Shown here in pieces: positions 1 to 8,165 of a DNA stretch of 64,000 bases. The DNA comes from Flagellimonas pelagia (GTDB lineage Bacteria; Bacteroidota; Bacteroidia; Flavobacteriales; Flavobacteriaceae): positions 424,495 through 488,494 of the forward strand of contig NZ_QXFI01000036.1 in assembly GCF_003584135.1 (NCBI RefSeq). The letters run 5' to 3'. The stretch's first letter is position 1. Each line of letters opens with the position of its first letter. The notes below the pieces were generated by a model that was not told where the DNA came from, did no database searches, and saw only the letters and a program-made list of their open reading frames with translations. A program made the position numbers and the translations under genes.

Positions 1-7
1 ATAAATA

Positions 8-1921
8 TCAATCGCAATCAATGGCAGAATCTCCCTCAATTGTCCATCCAAAATTATTTATAAGTGTTTCACGAGCAGTGGCAGCATTACCGTTTAAACA
101 ATACTGCATATTGGTAGCTCCTAGCGTTATGTTTACTGGAACATTTGCCAAATTTGCCCAACCAATTAAAGTAGCACTATAATTTTCTATGGACATACCG
201 CAATTCGGAAGCATATCATTCATATTGATTACATTGCTTATGTTCCAATCTGCCAAATCCTGATTAAATGAAGCCGCATCTGCAAACATAACACCCATCA
301 ATTGAACATTACCTATATCCCATCCACTAATGTCGATATTGAATAGATCTGCACCGGCAAACATTGCTAGCATATTGAACACATTGCTCACATTCCAATT
401 GCTAATATCAGAATTAAATGAATCAGCCTCAGCAAACATGGCCGACATATCAGTCACGTTACTTACATCCCAACCACTTATATCGGCATTAAAAGATTTT
501 GCATCTGCAAACATACTTGCCATTGTCACGACTTCACCTACATTCCAGCTACTGATATCTGCATTGAACAACTCTGCACCTGCAAACATACTTGTCATTT
601 TTGTCACTTTTCCTACCTGCCATGTGTCAATGTCAATATTGAAATTTTTTAAACCAGAAAACATATAGGACATATCTGTCACGTTGCTCACGTCCCAACC
701 ACTTATGTCCGCATTAAATAAATCAGCATAAGCAAACATATTTGACATATCGGCAACTTTACTCACATCCCACATACTTATATCTGCATTAAATAATTTA
801 GCTCCACTAAACATTCCTTTCATATCGATAACATTACCAACATTCCATCCACTTAGATTTGAATTGAAGGAAGAAGCATTGTAAAACAATGCTGACATAT
901 TTACAACATTGCTCACATTCCAGTTACTGAGGTCTGAATTGAAAGATTTAGCTTCATAAAACATGCCTGCCATTTCAGTGACATTACTTACATCCCAACC
1001 ACTTAAATCAGAATTGAACAATTCAGCGCGTAGAAACATACCGCTCATGTCGGTAACGTTGCTCACATCCCAACCACTAAGATCTGCATTGAAAATAGAA
1101 GGTGAATCAAAATCCAACTCATAAAAAACAAAACTTGCGAACATTCCTGCCATATCTTCAACATTCATCAAATTGGGGACATCAAGAGCATGATTTTCCA
1201 TATTTATACAGTTGGAAAATGCCCGATTAAAGCTTTCCCAGATATTGGTACCCCATTGCTCTATACCAATCAAACTTTTCAATATCTCAATGCCTTCTTC
1301 TGTGATAAGATTGGTGTGTCCCATTTTAATAGCTGGAAAAACTCCTTGAATCGAAACCTTATATTTACCTTTGGATGTATAAATATGACTAGGGTTTTGC
1401 ATAGTGAGTTCTTCCAATGTACCATCACCCCAATCAATAGTATAGTTATATTCATAATTGGAATCGGTTCCAATTATGATTTCAAAATCATTTTCGGGAA
1501 TATTCCAAAGAGTAACAAATGAATCAGGATCTTCTGCCAAAGTATCAATAACATTGGTTACGGTGATGGTGATGTTAGCTTCTTCTTCTTCAATTCCATC
1601 AGTTACTTTCACCTTAATTAGGTGCTCTTTAGTAACTTCATAATCTAATGCTTTCCCATTAACTAAAGTGAGAATTCCCGTATTGGTAATCTCGAATAAA
1701 CCATTGTCATTAGTTGTAATGCTAAAGGTCAATTCGTCTTTATCTATGTCCGTAGCCTTTATTGTTCCTATAGTTTCACTATCAGAAATATCCTCCGAGA
1801 CAGTAAAGCCTTGATCCATAATTACAGGTACATTGTTTTTAATTGGTTCAGGGCTATCATCTTTCCCGCATGAACAAATTAATAGCAATACCACAGCGCA
1901 GCATAAACTTTTGATTTTCAT
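8..1921 (-). CDS. BspA-like (DUF285) repeat surface lipoprotein
   Basis: 637-residue predicted cell-surface lipoprotein. I place the start at 1921 because translation there begins MKIKSLCC and leads through a hydrophobic stretch to a lipobox (LLICSC, Cys about residue 18). A longer reading from 2041 would bury this signal. Domains in order: lipoprotein signal, acidic linker, a cadherin-like Ig fold (about 30-125, ending in an ITVTNV strand), a PKD-like domain (about 130-200, IDWGDGT motif), a transition segment, then twelve 25-residue DUF285 repeats (278-577) and a short Cys-containing tail. DUF285/BspA proteins are surface proteins often linked to adhesion; the ligand cannot be read from sequence. 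There is no C-terminal type IX sorting domain, so anchoring is probably by the lipid. It stands alone, divergent from the MarR/fad operon. Confidence 0.85.
   Translation of the reverse strand: MKIKSLCCAVVLLLICSCGKDDSPEPIKNNVPVIMDQGFTVSEDISDSETIGTIKATDIDKDELTFSITTNDNGLFEITNTGILTLVNGKALDYEVTKEHLIKVKVTDGIEEEEANITITVTNVIDTLAEDPDSFVTLWNIPENDFEIIIGTDSNYEYNYTIDWGDGTLEELTMQNPSHIYTSKGKYKVSIQGVFPAIKMGHTNLITEEGIEILKSLIGIEQWGTNIWESFNRAFSNCINMENHALDVPNLMNVEDMAGMFASFVFYELDFDSPSIFNADLSGWDVSNVTDMSGMFLRAELFNSDLSGWDVSNVTEMAGMFYEAKSFNSDLSNWNVSNVVNMSALFYNASSFNSNLSGWNVGNVIDMKGMFSGAKLFNADISMWDVSKVADMSNMFAYADLFNADISGWDVSNVTDMSYMFSGLKNFNIDIDTWQVGKVTKMTSMFAGAELFNADISSWNVGEVVTMASMFADAKSFNADISGWDVSNVTDMSAMFAEADSFNSDISNWNVSNVFNMLAMFAGADLFNIDISGWDIGNVQLMGVMFADAASFNQDLADWNISNVINMNDMLPNCGMSIENYSATLIGWANLANVPVNITLGATNMQYCLNGNAATARETLINNFGWTIEGDSAIDCD
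191..1090 (-). repeat. Twelve 25-codon DUF285 repeats
   Basis: Twelve consecutive 75-bp units inside the surface lipoprotein, all in frame with no indels between units. Each unit follows the pattern N-x-D-[IL]-S-x-W-[DN]-V-x-x-V-x-x-M-x-x-[ML]-F-x-x-A-x-x-F. Units 6 and 9 match best at residue level (shared ISGWDVSNVTDMS core). The last unit is degenerate and ends at the fold's C-cap. Confidence 0.9.
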
Positions 1922-2062
1922 AATATTTGATTCGTTATTTAATCTTGACAAAATCGATTCTTTTACTAAGAATGCCGACCATGACTTGACCATTACTCCA
2001 TTTGAATTGACGAATGGGCTTTGTTTTGGTTTTCTTATCAAAAAAGGTCAACACTTAACCAT

Positions 2063-2088
2063 AATTTATTATGCATGCATAATAAATT
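2063..2088. promoter_or_regulatory. 26-bp perfect palindrome, likely MarR operator
   Basis: Every base of this 26-mer is matched by the opposite strand. The core is ATGCATGCAT at 2071-2080, with AT-rich arms 2063-2070 and 2081-2088. It sits just upstream of a -7 box and about 32 bp before the MarR start codon, where MarR dimers usually bind to autoregulate. It would cover the -33 region. Assignment to this MarR is inference from position and symmetry. Confidence 0.75.
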
Positions 2089-2092
2089 TTCA

Positions 2093-2100
2093 TATATTTG
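2093..2100 (+). promoter_or_regulatory. Bacteroidota -7 promoter box (TATATTTG)
   Basis: Exact match to the TAnnTTTG -7 element of Bacteroidota housekeeping promoters. Transcription would begin near 2106, leaving a leader of only about 14 nt before the ATG at 2120. No clear -33 TTG is present because the operator palindrome occupies that place. Confidence 0.65.
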
Positions 2101-2119
2101 AAAACACCAAACCGGTTCT

Positions 2120-2569
2120 ATGAAAGATTTGACCATTGACTATGCCCTTCGGGCTACATGGCAAGCGGTGAGCAAAATGTACAATGAAGAAGCCAAAAAT
2201 TATGGACTTACCATGGCGATTGGTTTTACATTGCTAAGCATGGACCCAAAAGGCGGTACACCCAGTACTACCCTAGGGCCTAAAATGGGCATGGAAGCCA
2301 CGAGTCTGTCAAGAATATTGAAAACCATTGAAGAACGGGGTTATATTGAACGTAGACCCAACCCTAATGATGGAAGAGGGGTGTTAATCTATCTTACTGC
2401 ACTGGGGCTCGAAAAAAGGGAAGCATCCAAAGATGTAGTTCTTAGATTCAATGAAGTGGTCAAAGAGCATGTTTCCGAACAGGATTTGAATGGTTTTTTT
2501 AAGACTATCGATATCATCAACAAACTTATCACGGATAAGAAAATCTATATAAAAACAACTAATAATTAA
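2120..2569 (+). CDS. MarR-family transcriptional regulator of the fad operon
   Basis: 149 residues, usual MarR length. A winged-helix DNA-binding region lies at about 35-110: a recognition helix with TSLSRILKTIEERGYIERR, then a wing with DGRGVLIYLT. The N- and C-terminal helices would form the dimer interface. It is the first gene of an operon with fadN, which starts 15 bp downstream. The likely role is repression of the beta-oxidation genes relieved by an acyl-CoA or fatty-acid ligand. That is inferred from gene order and the upstream palindrome; the ligand is not visible in sequence. Confidence 0.88.
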   Translation: MKDLTIDYALRATWQAVSKMYNEEAKNYGLTMAIGFTLLSMDPKGGTPSTTLGPKMGMEATSLSRILKTIEERGYIERRPNPNDGRGVLIYLTALGLEKREASKDVVLRFNEVVKEHVSEQDLNGFFKTIDIINKLITDKKIYIKTTNN

Positions 2570-2584
2570 TTTACAAACCCGCAC

Positions 2585-4990
2585 ATGAAAAGGCGTATAA
2601 ACAAAGTTGCCGTAATCGGTTCCGGAATCATGGGAAGTGGCATTGCCTGTCACTTTGCCAATATCGGGGTCGAGGTATTGTTATTGGATATTGTTCCTCG
2701 TGAACCCAACGACAAGGAAAAGGCAAAAGGGCTTACCTTGGCAGATAAAGTGGTCCGTAACCGTTTGGTGAACGATTCCCTGGCTGCCGCCCTCAAGTCC
2801 AAACCCTCCCCTATCTATCACCAAAAATTTGCTGATCGCATCACCACTGGAAACTTGGAAGACGACATTGCCAAAGTTTCCCAAGTGGATTGGATCATTG
2901 AGGTGGTCGTGGAACGATTGGACATTAAAAAACAAGTGTTTGAAAATCTGGACAAGCACAGGACCCCTGGTACTTTGATTACCTCCAACACTTCGGGTAT
3001 CCCAATTCACTTTATGAGCGAGGGACGAAGTGAGGATTTCCAAAAGCATTTCTGTGGAACGCACTTTTTCAACCCTGCGAGGTACCTAAAACTTTTTGAA
3101 ATCATCCCAGGTCCCAAAACCTCCCAAGAAGTTTTGGACTTCCTGAACGGTTACGGGGAGCAATTCTTAGGGAAAACTTCCGTAGTGGCCAAAGATACCC
3201 CTGCCTTTATCGGGAACCGAATCGGGATTTTCAGTATTCAAAGTCTTTTCCATGCCGTAAAAGACCTTGGCATGACCGTAGAGGAAGTGGACAAGCTTAC
3301 CGGCCCAGTGATTGGCAGACCAAAATCGGCCACTTTTAGGACTGTGGATGTTGTGGGGTTGGATACGTTGGTCCATGTAGCCAACGGTATCAGTGAAAAC
3401 TGTACCGATGATGAACGCCACGAACTGTTCCAACTACCCGATTTCATCAAGATAATGATGGAAAACAAATGGCTGGGAAGCAAAACAGGACAGGGATTCT
3501 ATAAAAAAGTGACCGGAAGCGATGGTAAGAGTGAAATCCTTACCCTTGACCTGGACACGATGGACTATCGCACCAAAAAAAGTGCAAAGTTTGCCACTTT
3601 GGAGCTCACCAAAACTATTGACAAGGTCATTGACCGTTTCCCGGTTTTAGTAGATGGAAAAGATAAAGCCGGTGAGTTTTACAGAAAAAGTTTCGGGGCA
3701 CTTTTTGCTTATGTAACACACAGGATTCCAGAAATTTCGGATGAGCTTTATAAAATAGATGATGCCATGAAGGCCGGTTTCGGCTGGGAACATGGTCCTT
3801 TCCAAATTTGGGACGCTGTTGGGCTGGAAAAAGGCCTCGAACTTATCAAAGCTGAGGGTTTGGAGGCTGCTACTTGGGTATCCGAAATGAAGGCGGCCGG
3901 AATCAATTCCTTCTACACCGTAAAAGATGGAGCTACCTATTTCTATGACATCTCCAAGAAGTCCATGGAAAAAGTTCCAGGACAGGATGCCTTCATCATT
4001 CTGGACAACATCAGAAAATCCAACGAAGTGTTCAAAAACAGTGGTGTGGTGATAGAGGATTTGGGTGATGGCATCCTTAACTGTGAATTCCAGTCCAAGA
4101 TGAACACCATTGGTGGTGATGTATTGGCGGGATTGAACAAAGCTGTGGACCTTGCCGAAAAGGATTTTCAGGGATTGGTCATTGGTAATCAGGGAGCCAA
4201 TTTCTCTGTGGGTGCCAATATCGGTATGATATTTATGATGGCCGTGGAGCAGGAATATGACGAGCTCAATATGGCCATCAAATACTTTCAGGATACCATG
4301 ATGCGGATGCGATACTCTTCCATCCCTACGGTATCCGCACCTCACGGGATGACCCTGGGAGGTGGTTGCGAGCTTTCCATGCACGCTGATAAAGTGGTGG
4401 CTGCTGCCGAGACCTACATTGGGTTGGTGGAATTTGGCGTCGGGGTAATTCCCGGTGGAGGTGGTTCCAAAGAAATGGCCTTAAGGGCCTCTGACACCTT
4501 CCGTAAGAATGATGTGGAACTGAACGTGTTGCAGGAGTATTTCCTCACCATCGGTATGGCCAAAGTATCCACTTCCGCTTACGAGGCATATGACTTAGGT
4601 GTCCTTCAAAAAGGCAAGGATGTAGTTGTGGTCAACAAGGACCGACAAATTGCGACTGCCAAGGCACATGCCAAATTGATGGCCGAAGCAGGATACACCA
4701 AACCTGTGAAACGCAAGGATGTAAAAGTGTTGGGCAAGCAAGCTTTGGGTATGTTCTTGGTAGGAACCGATTCGATGGAAGCCGGTCACTACATTTCAAA
4801 ACACGACAAGAAAATTGCCGATAAATTGGCCTATGTGATGGCCGGTGGAGACCTGTCCGAACCTTCGTTTGTAACAGAACAATACCTGTTGGATCTGGAA
4901 CGAGAGGCATTTCTTTCCCTTTGTACCGAAAGAAAGACCTTGGAGCGTATCCAACATATGTTGAAAACTGGAAAACCCCTTAGGAATTAG
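2585..4990 (+). CDS. fadN: 3-hydroxyacyl-CoA dehydrogenase/enoyl-CoA hydratase (FadN type)
   Basis: 801 residues. A bifunctional beta-oxidation enzyme: hydration of trans-2-enoyl-CoA and NAD-dependent oxidation of 3-hydroxyacyl-CoA. The NAD-binding Rossmann motif is at residues 12-17 (GSGIMG), followed by two 3-hydroxyacyl-CoA dehydrogenase C-terminal segments (about 200-450). A crotonase domain is at the C-terminus (about 490-690), with oxyanion-hole segments NFSVGANIG and LGGGCELSMHAD. Dehydrogenase first and hydratase second is the order of Bacillus FadN, opposite to E. coli FadB, and the length fits FadN (about 790). It lies 15 bp after the MarR gene and 86 bp before fadA. Confidence 0.93.
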   Translation: MKRRINKVAVIGSGIMGSGIACHFANIGVEVLLLDIVPREPNDKEKAKGLTLADKVVRNRLVNDSLAAALKSKPSPIYHQKFADRITTGNLEDDIAKVSQVDWIIEVVVERLDIKKQVFENLDKHRTPGTLITSNTSGIPIHFMSEGRSEDFQKHFCGTHFFNPARYLKLFEIIPGPKTSQEVLDFLNGYGEQFLGKTSVVAKDTPAFIGNRIGIFSIQSLFHAVKDLGMTVEEVDKLTGPVIGRPKSATFRTVDVVGLDTLVHVANGISENCTDDERHELFQLPDFIKIMMENKWLGSKTGQGFYKKVTGSDGKSEILTLDLDTMDYRTKKSAKFATLELTKTIDKVIDRFPVLVDGKDKAGEFYRKSFGALFAYVTHRIPEISDELYKIDDAMKAGFGWEHGPFQIWDAVGLEKGLELIKAEGLEAATWVSEMKAAGINSFYTVKDGATYFYDISKKSMEKVPGQDAFIILDNIRKSNEVFKNSGVVIEDLGDGILNCEFQSKMNTIGGDVLAGLNKAVDLAEKDFQGLVIGNQGANFSVGANIGMIFMMAVEQEYDELNMAIKYFQDTMMRMRYSSIPTVSAPHGMTLGGGCELSMHADKVVAAAETYIGLVEFGVGVIPGGGGSKEMALRASDTFRKNDVELNVLQEYFLTIGMAKVSTSAYEAYDLGVLQKGKDVVVVNKDRQIATAKAHAKLMAEAGYTKPVKRKDVKVLGKQALGMFLVGTDSMEAGHYISKHDKKIADKLAYVMAGGDLSEPSFVTEQYLLDLEREAFLSLCTERKTLERIQHMLKTGKPLRN

Positions 4991-5076
4991 ATGACTTGGA
5001 TCATTAGATTGTTCGATTATTCGAACAGACATATCTGACTATCCAGTAATCCAAAAATCAAAGAATCCAAAAAGAA
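4991..5076. repeat. Degenerate AT-rich repeat between fadN and fadA
   Basis: The 86-bp gap between two operon genes holds near-repeats of the words GATTATT, GATTGTT and AATCCAAAAATC. Read on the other strand, 5041-5066 resembles the repeat remnant at 58978-59000 (GGATTTTTGGA core). It looks like a worn intergenic repeat. I see no promoter or terminator in it. Confidence 0.4.
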
Positions 5077-6267
5077 ATGAAAACAGCATATATAGTAAAA
5101 GCATACAGAACAGCCGTGGGTAAGGCCCCGAGAGGTTTGTTCAGGTTCAAGCGACCCGATGAACTGGCCGCCGAGACCATTGAATATATGATGAAGGAAC
5201 TCCCTCAACTGGACAAAAAACGTATTGATGACGTCATAGTCGGAAACGCCATGCCAGAAGCCGAGCAAGGGCTCAATATGGCCCGATTGATTTCCTTGAT
5301 GGGACTCAACATTGAGGACGTTCCCGGGGTAACGGTAAATCGATACTGCGCTTCCGGTTTGGAGACCATCGGCATTGCAACGGCCAAAATCCAATCGGGA
5401 ATGGCGGATTGCATCATTGCCGGCGGTGCGGAAAGCATGAGCTACATTCCTATGGGTGGTTACAAACCTACCCCTGATTATGCCACGGCCAAAGAAGGTC
5501 ATGAAGACTATTACTGGGGAATGGGCCTTACTGCGGAAGCAGTGGCCAAACAGTTCAACGTTTCACGGGAAGACCAGGATGAATTTGCCTTTAACTCCCA
5601 TATGAAAGCCTTGAAAGCACAAGCTGAGGGTCGTTTCCAAGACCAGATTGTCCCGATTGAGGTAGAGCATACCTTTGTGAATGCCGCTGGTAAAAAAGAG
5701 ACCACTACCTATACCGTCAACAAAGACGAAGGACCTAGGGCCGACACCAATATTGCAACGCTCAATAAATTGAGGCCTGTTTTTGCCGCAAATGGTAGTG
5801 TTACCGCAGGTAATTCTTCGCAAATGAGCGATGGTGCCGCTTTTGTGATGGTCATGAGCGAAGAAATGGTCAAGGAACTCAACTTGGAACCCATTGCCCG
5901 TTTGGTCAACTATGCCGCAGCAGGTGTGGAACCCCGTATTATGGGTATCGGCCCGGTAAAGGCCATTCCAAAAGCTTTGAAACAAGCTGGACTACAACAA
6001 AACGATATCGATTTGATTGAATTGAACGAAGCCTTTGCCTCACAATCCTTGGCTGTAATCCGTGAACTTGGACTTAACCAAGACCTCGTGAACGTCAATG
6101 GGGGAGCCATTGCTTTGGGTCACCCATTGGGTTGTACAGGGGCCAAATTGTCCGTACAACTCTTTGATGAAATGCGAAAGCGCAACATGAAAGGTAAATA
6201 CGGTATGGTGACCATGTGTGTTGGTACTGGTCAAGGTGCCGCAGGGATCTATGAGTTTCTAAATTAA
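5077..6267 (+). CDS. fadA: Acetyl-CoA acyltransferase (3-ketoacyl-CoA thiolase)
   Basis: 396 residues, full thiolase length. It cleaves 3-ketoacyl-CoA with CoA to acetyl-CoA and a shortened acyl-CoA. The nucleophile is Cys91 (NRYCASGLE). The C-terminal thiolase signature is [16 protein letters not shown], with the second active-site cysteine in [11 protein letters not shown] near the end. The substrate-loop His/Asn region ([10 protein letters not shown]) is present. It is the second enzyme of the fadN-fadA-fadE set, with fadE starting 23 bp downstream. Confidence 0.95.
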   Translation: MKTAYIVKAYRTAVGKAPRGLFRFKRPDELAAETIEYMMKELPQLDKKRIDDVIVGNAMPEAEQGLNMARLISLMGLNIEDVPGVTVNRYCASGLETIGIATAKIQSGMADCIIAGGAESMSYIPMGGYKPTPDYATAKEGHEDYYWGMGLTAEAVAKQFNVSREDQDEFAFNSHMKALKAQAEGRFQDQIVPIEVEHTFVNAAGKKETTTYTVNKDEGPRADTNIATLNKLRPVFAANGSVTAGNSSQMSDGAAFVMVMSEEMVKELNLEPIARLVNYAAAGVEPRIMGIGPVKAIPKALKQAGLQQNDIDLIELNEAFASQSLAVIRELGLNQDLVNVNGGAIALGHPLGCTGAKLSVQLFDEMRKRNMKGKYGMVTMCVGTGQGAAGIYEFLN

Positions 6268-6290
6268 AAAACACTAAACAACTAAAAGCC

Positions 6291-8099
6291 ATGAGCGATA
6301 CAACAGAAAAAGATATATTGAGAGGAGGTCAATTCTTGGTCAAGGAAACCAAATGTGAAGATGTGTTCACCTTGGAAGACCTCGACGAAGAGCAAAAAAT
6401 GATGCGCGAAAGCACCAAAGAATTTGTGGACCGTGAACTTTGGGCGCATTGGGAGCGTTTCGAGAAAAAAGATTATGCTTACACCGAGGAGTGCATGAAA
6501 AAGGCAGGTGAACTGGGTCTTTTGAGTGTTGCAGTACCGGAAGCTTACGGCGGCATGGGAATGGGATTCGTGTCCACCATGTTGGTCTGCGACTACATTT
6601 CCGGGGCTACAGGTTCTTTTAGTACCGCATTTGGAGCGCACACCGGGATTGGTACCATGCCAATCACCTTGTACGGTACCGAAGAGCAAAAGCAAAAATA
6701 TGTACCCAAATTGGCCACTGGCGAATGGTTCGGTGCTTATTGCTTGACCGAGCCTGGTGCAGGTTCCGATGCCAACTCCGGAAAAACCAAGGCCGTACTT
6801 TCTGCGGATGGTAAATTCTACAGCATCTCAGGGCAAAAAATGTGGATCTCCAATGCTGGGTTCTGCAACATGTTCATTGTGTTTGCCCGTATCGAGGACG
6901 ATAAAAACATTACGGGTTTCATCGTGGAAAACGACCCTAGCAATGGTATCACCTTAGGTGATGAAGAGAAAAAATTAGGTATCCACTCCTCCTCTACCCG
7001 TCAGGTGTTCTTCAACGAGACCAAAGTTCCCGTGGAAAACATGCTTTCCGAAAGGGGAAATGGTTTCAAAATTGCCATGAACGCCCTCAATATTGGTAGA
7101 ATCAAATTGGCTGCGGCCTGTTTGGAAGCCCAACGTCGTATTGTGAACGAGGCCACCAAATATGCCAACGAGCGTATCCAGTTCAAGACACCGATCATAA
7201 ACTTCGGGGCCATCAAGGCGAAGATAGCCGATATGTCCACCAATGTTTATGTGGATGAGTCGGCCTGTTACCGTGCCGCCAAAAATATTGAAGATCGCAT
7301 TGCGCTTCGTGAAGCAAGTGGCAATACCCACCAAGAAGCAGAGCTTAAGGGTGTGGAGGAATATGCCATCGAGTGTTCCATTTTGAAAGTGGCCGTTTCC
7401 GAGCACGTGCAGCACACCACGGACGAAGGTATCCAGGTATTCGGAGGAATGGGCTTCAGTGCCGACACCCCAATGGAATCAGCTTGGCGAGATGCCCGTA
7501 TTTCAAGAATTTATGAGGGAACTAACGAAATTAACCGGATGTTATCCGTTGGTATGTTAGTGAAAAAAGCCATGAAAGGCCATGTGGACCTTTTAGGTCC
7601 GGCCACCGCCGTTGGTGAAGAATTGATGGGAATCCCTTCTTTCGACACGCCTGATTTTTCAGCTCTTTTTGCTGAAGAAAAGGATATGATCGCACGATTG
7701 AAAAAAGTTTTCCTGATGGTGGCCGGAAGTGCCGTGCAAAAATTTGGCCCAGACTTGGAAGAACATCAAATGTTGTTGATGGCCGCTTCGGATATCTTGA
7801 TTCAAGTATATATGGCCGAATCGGCCATTCTCCGTACCGAGAAAAACGCAAAACGCTTTGGTGAAGAGGCCCAAGCAACCCAAATTGCCATGTCCAAGCT
7901 GTATTTATACCGGGCTGTGGACATCATCCAACAAAAAGCCAAGGAAGCTGTGGTTTCCTTCGCGGAAGGTGATGAACAACGCATGATGTTGATGGGATTG
8001 AAACGCTTCACCAAGTATACGAACCAACCCAATGTTGTGGCCTTACGTACGCAAATTGCGGACAAGGTAGCTTCAGATAACGGGTATACCTTTGACTAA
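6291..8099 (+). CDS. fadE: Acyl-CoA dehydrogenase (FadE type, long form)
   Basis: 602 residues. An FAD-dependent acyl-CoA dehydrogenase with the usual N-terminal helical, middle beta-barrel (WFGAYCLTEPGAGSDAN) and C-terminal helical domains. The catalytic glutamate is in RIYEGTNEINR (about residue 408). A further 170-residue helical extension after position about 430 makes it the long Bacillus FadE-like form (about 594 residues) rather than a 380-residue enzyme. It completes the operon as the first step of the beta-oxidation spiral; electrons would go to ETF, which is not encoded here. A bidirectional terminator follows. Confidence 0.93.
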   Translation: MSDTTEKDILRGGQFLVKETKCEDVFTLEDLDEEQKMMRESTKEFVDRELWAHWERFEKKDYAYTEECMKKAGELGLLSVAVPEAYGGMGMGFVSTMLVCDYISGATGSFSTAFGAHTGIGTMPITLYGTEEQKQKYVPKLATGEWFGAYCLTEPGAGSDANSGKTKAVLSADGKFYSISGQKMWISNAGFCNMFIVFARIEDDKNITGFIVENDPSNGITLGDEEKKLGIHSSSTRQVFFNETKVPVENMLSERGNGFKIAMNALNIGRIKLAAACLEAQRRIVNEATKYANERIQFKTPIINFGAIKAKIADMSTNVYVDESACYRAAKNIEDRIALREASGNTHQEAELKGVEEYAIECSILKVAVSEHVQHTTDEGIQVFGGMGFSADTPMESAWRDARISRIYEGTNEINRMLSVGMLVKKAMKGHVDLLGPATAVGEELMGIPSFDTPDFSALFAEEKDMIARLKKVFLMVAGSAVQKFGPDLEEHQMLLMAASDILIQVYMAESAILRTEKNAKRFGEEAQATQIAMSKLYLYRAVDIIQQKAKEAVVSFAEGDEQRMMLMGLKRFTKYTNQPNVVALRTQIADKVASDNGYTFD

Positions 8100-8135
8100 T
8101 TCAAATTTTGCTGGGATGAAAACCCATAGGATTTG

Positions 8136-8163
8136 AAAAACGCCCCAAATTGGGGCGTTTTTT
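8136..8163. terminator. Bidirectional rho-independent terminator
   Basis: GC stem CGCCCC (8141-8146) pairs with GGGGCG (8152-8157). It is flanked by an A-run on the left and a T-run on the right, so it works for the fad operon (+) and for the convergent GH15 gene (-), whose stop codon begins at 8168. Confidence 0.9.
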
Positions 8164-8165
8164 AT

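Noticed and set aside
1922..2041. A 40-residue N-terminal extension of the surface lipoprotein
   Set aside because: It would place a charged segment before a clear lipoprotein signal. The start at 1921 is far more likely.
3647..4384. A 245-codon minus-strand reading frame inside fadN
   Set aside because: It is a mirror of the real gene, with no homology pattern, start context or promoter.
2585..4990. The FadN domain order read as a rearranged FadB
   Set aside because: Dehydrogenase-first order is the normal FadN architecture, so it is not a novel fusion.
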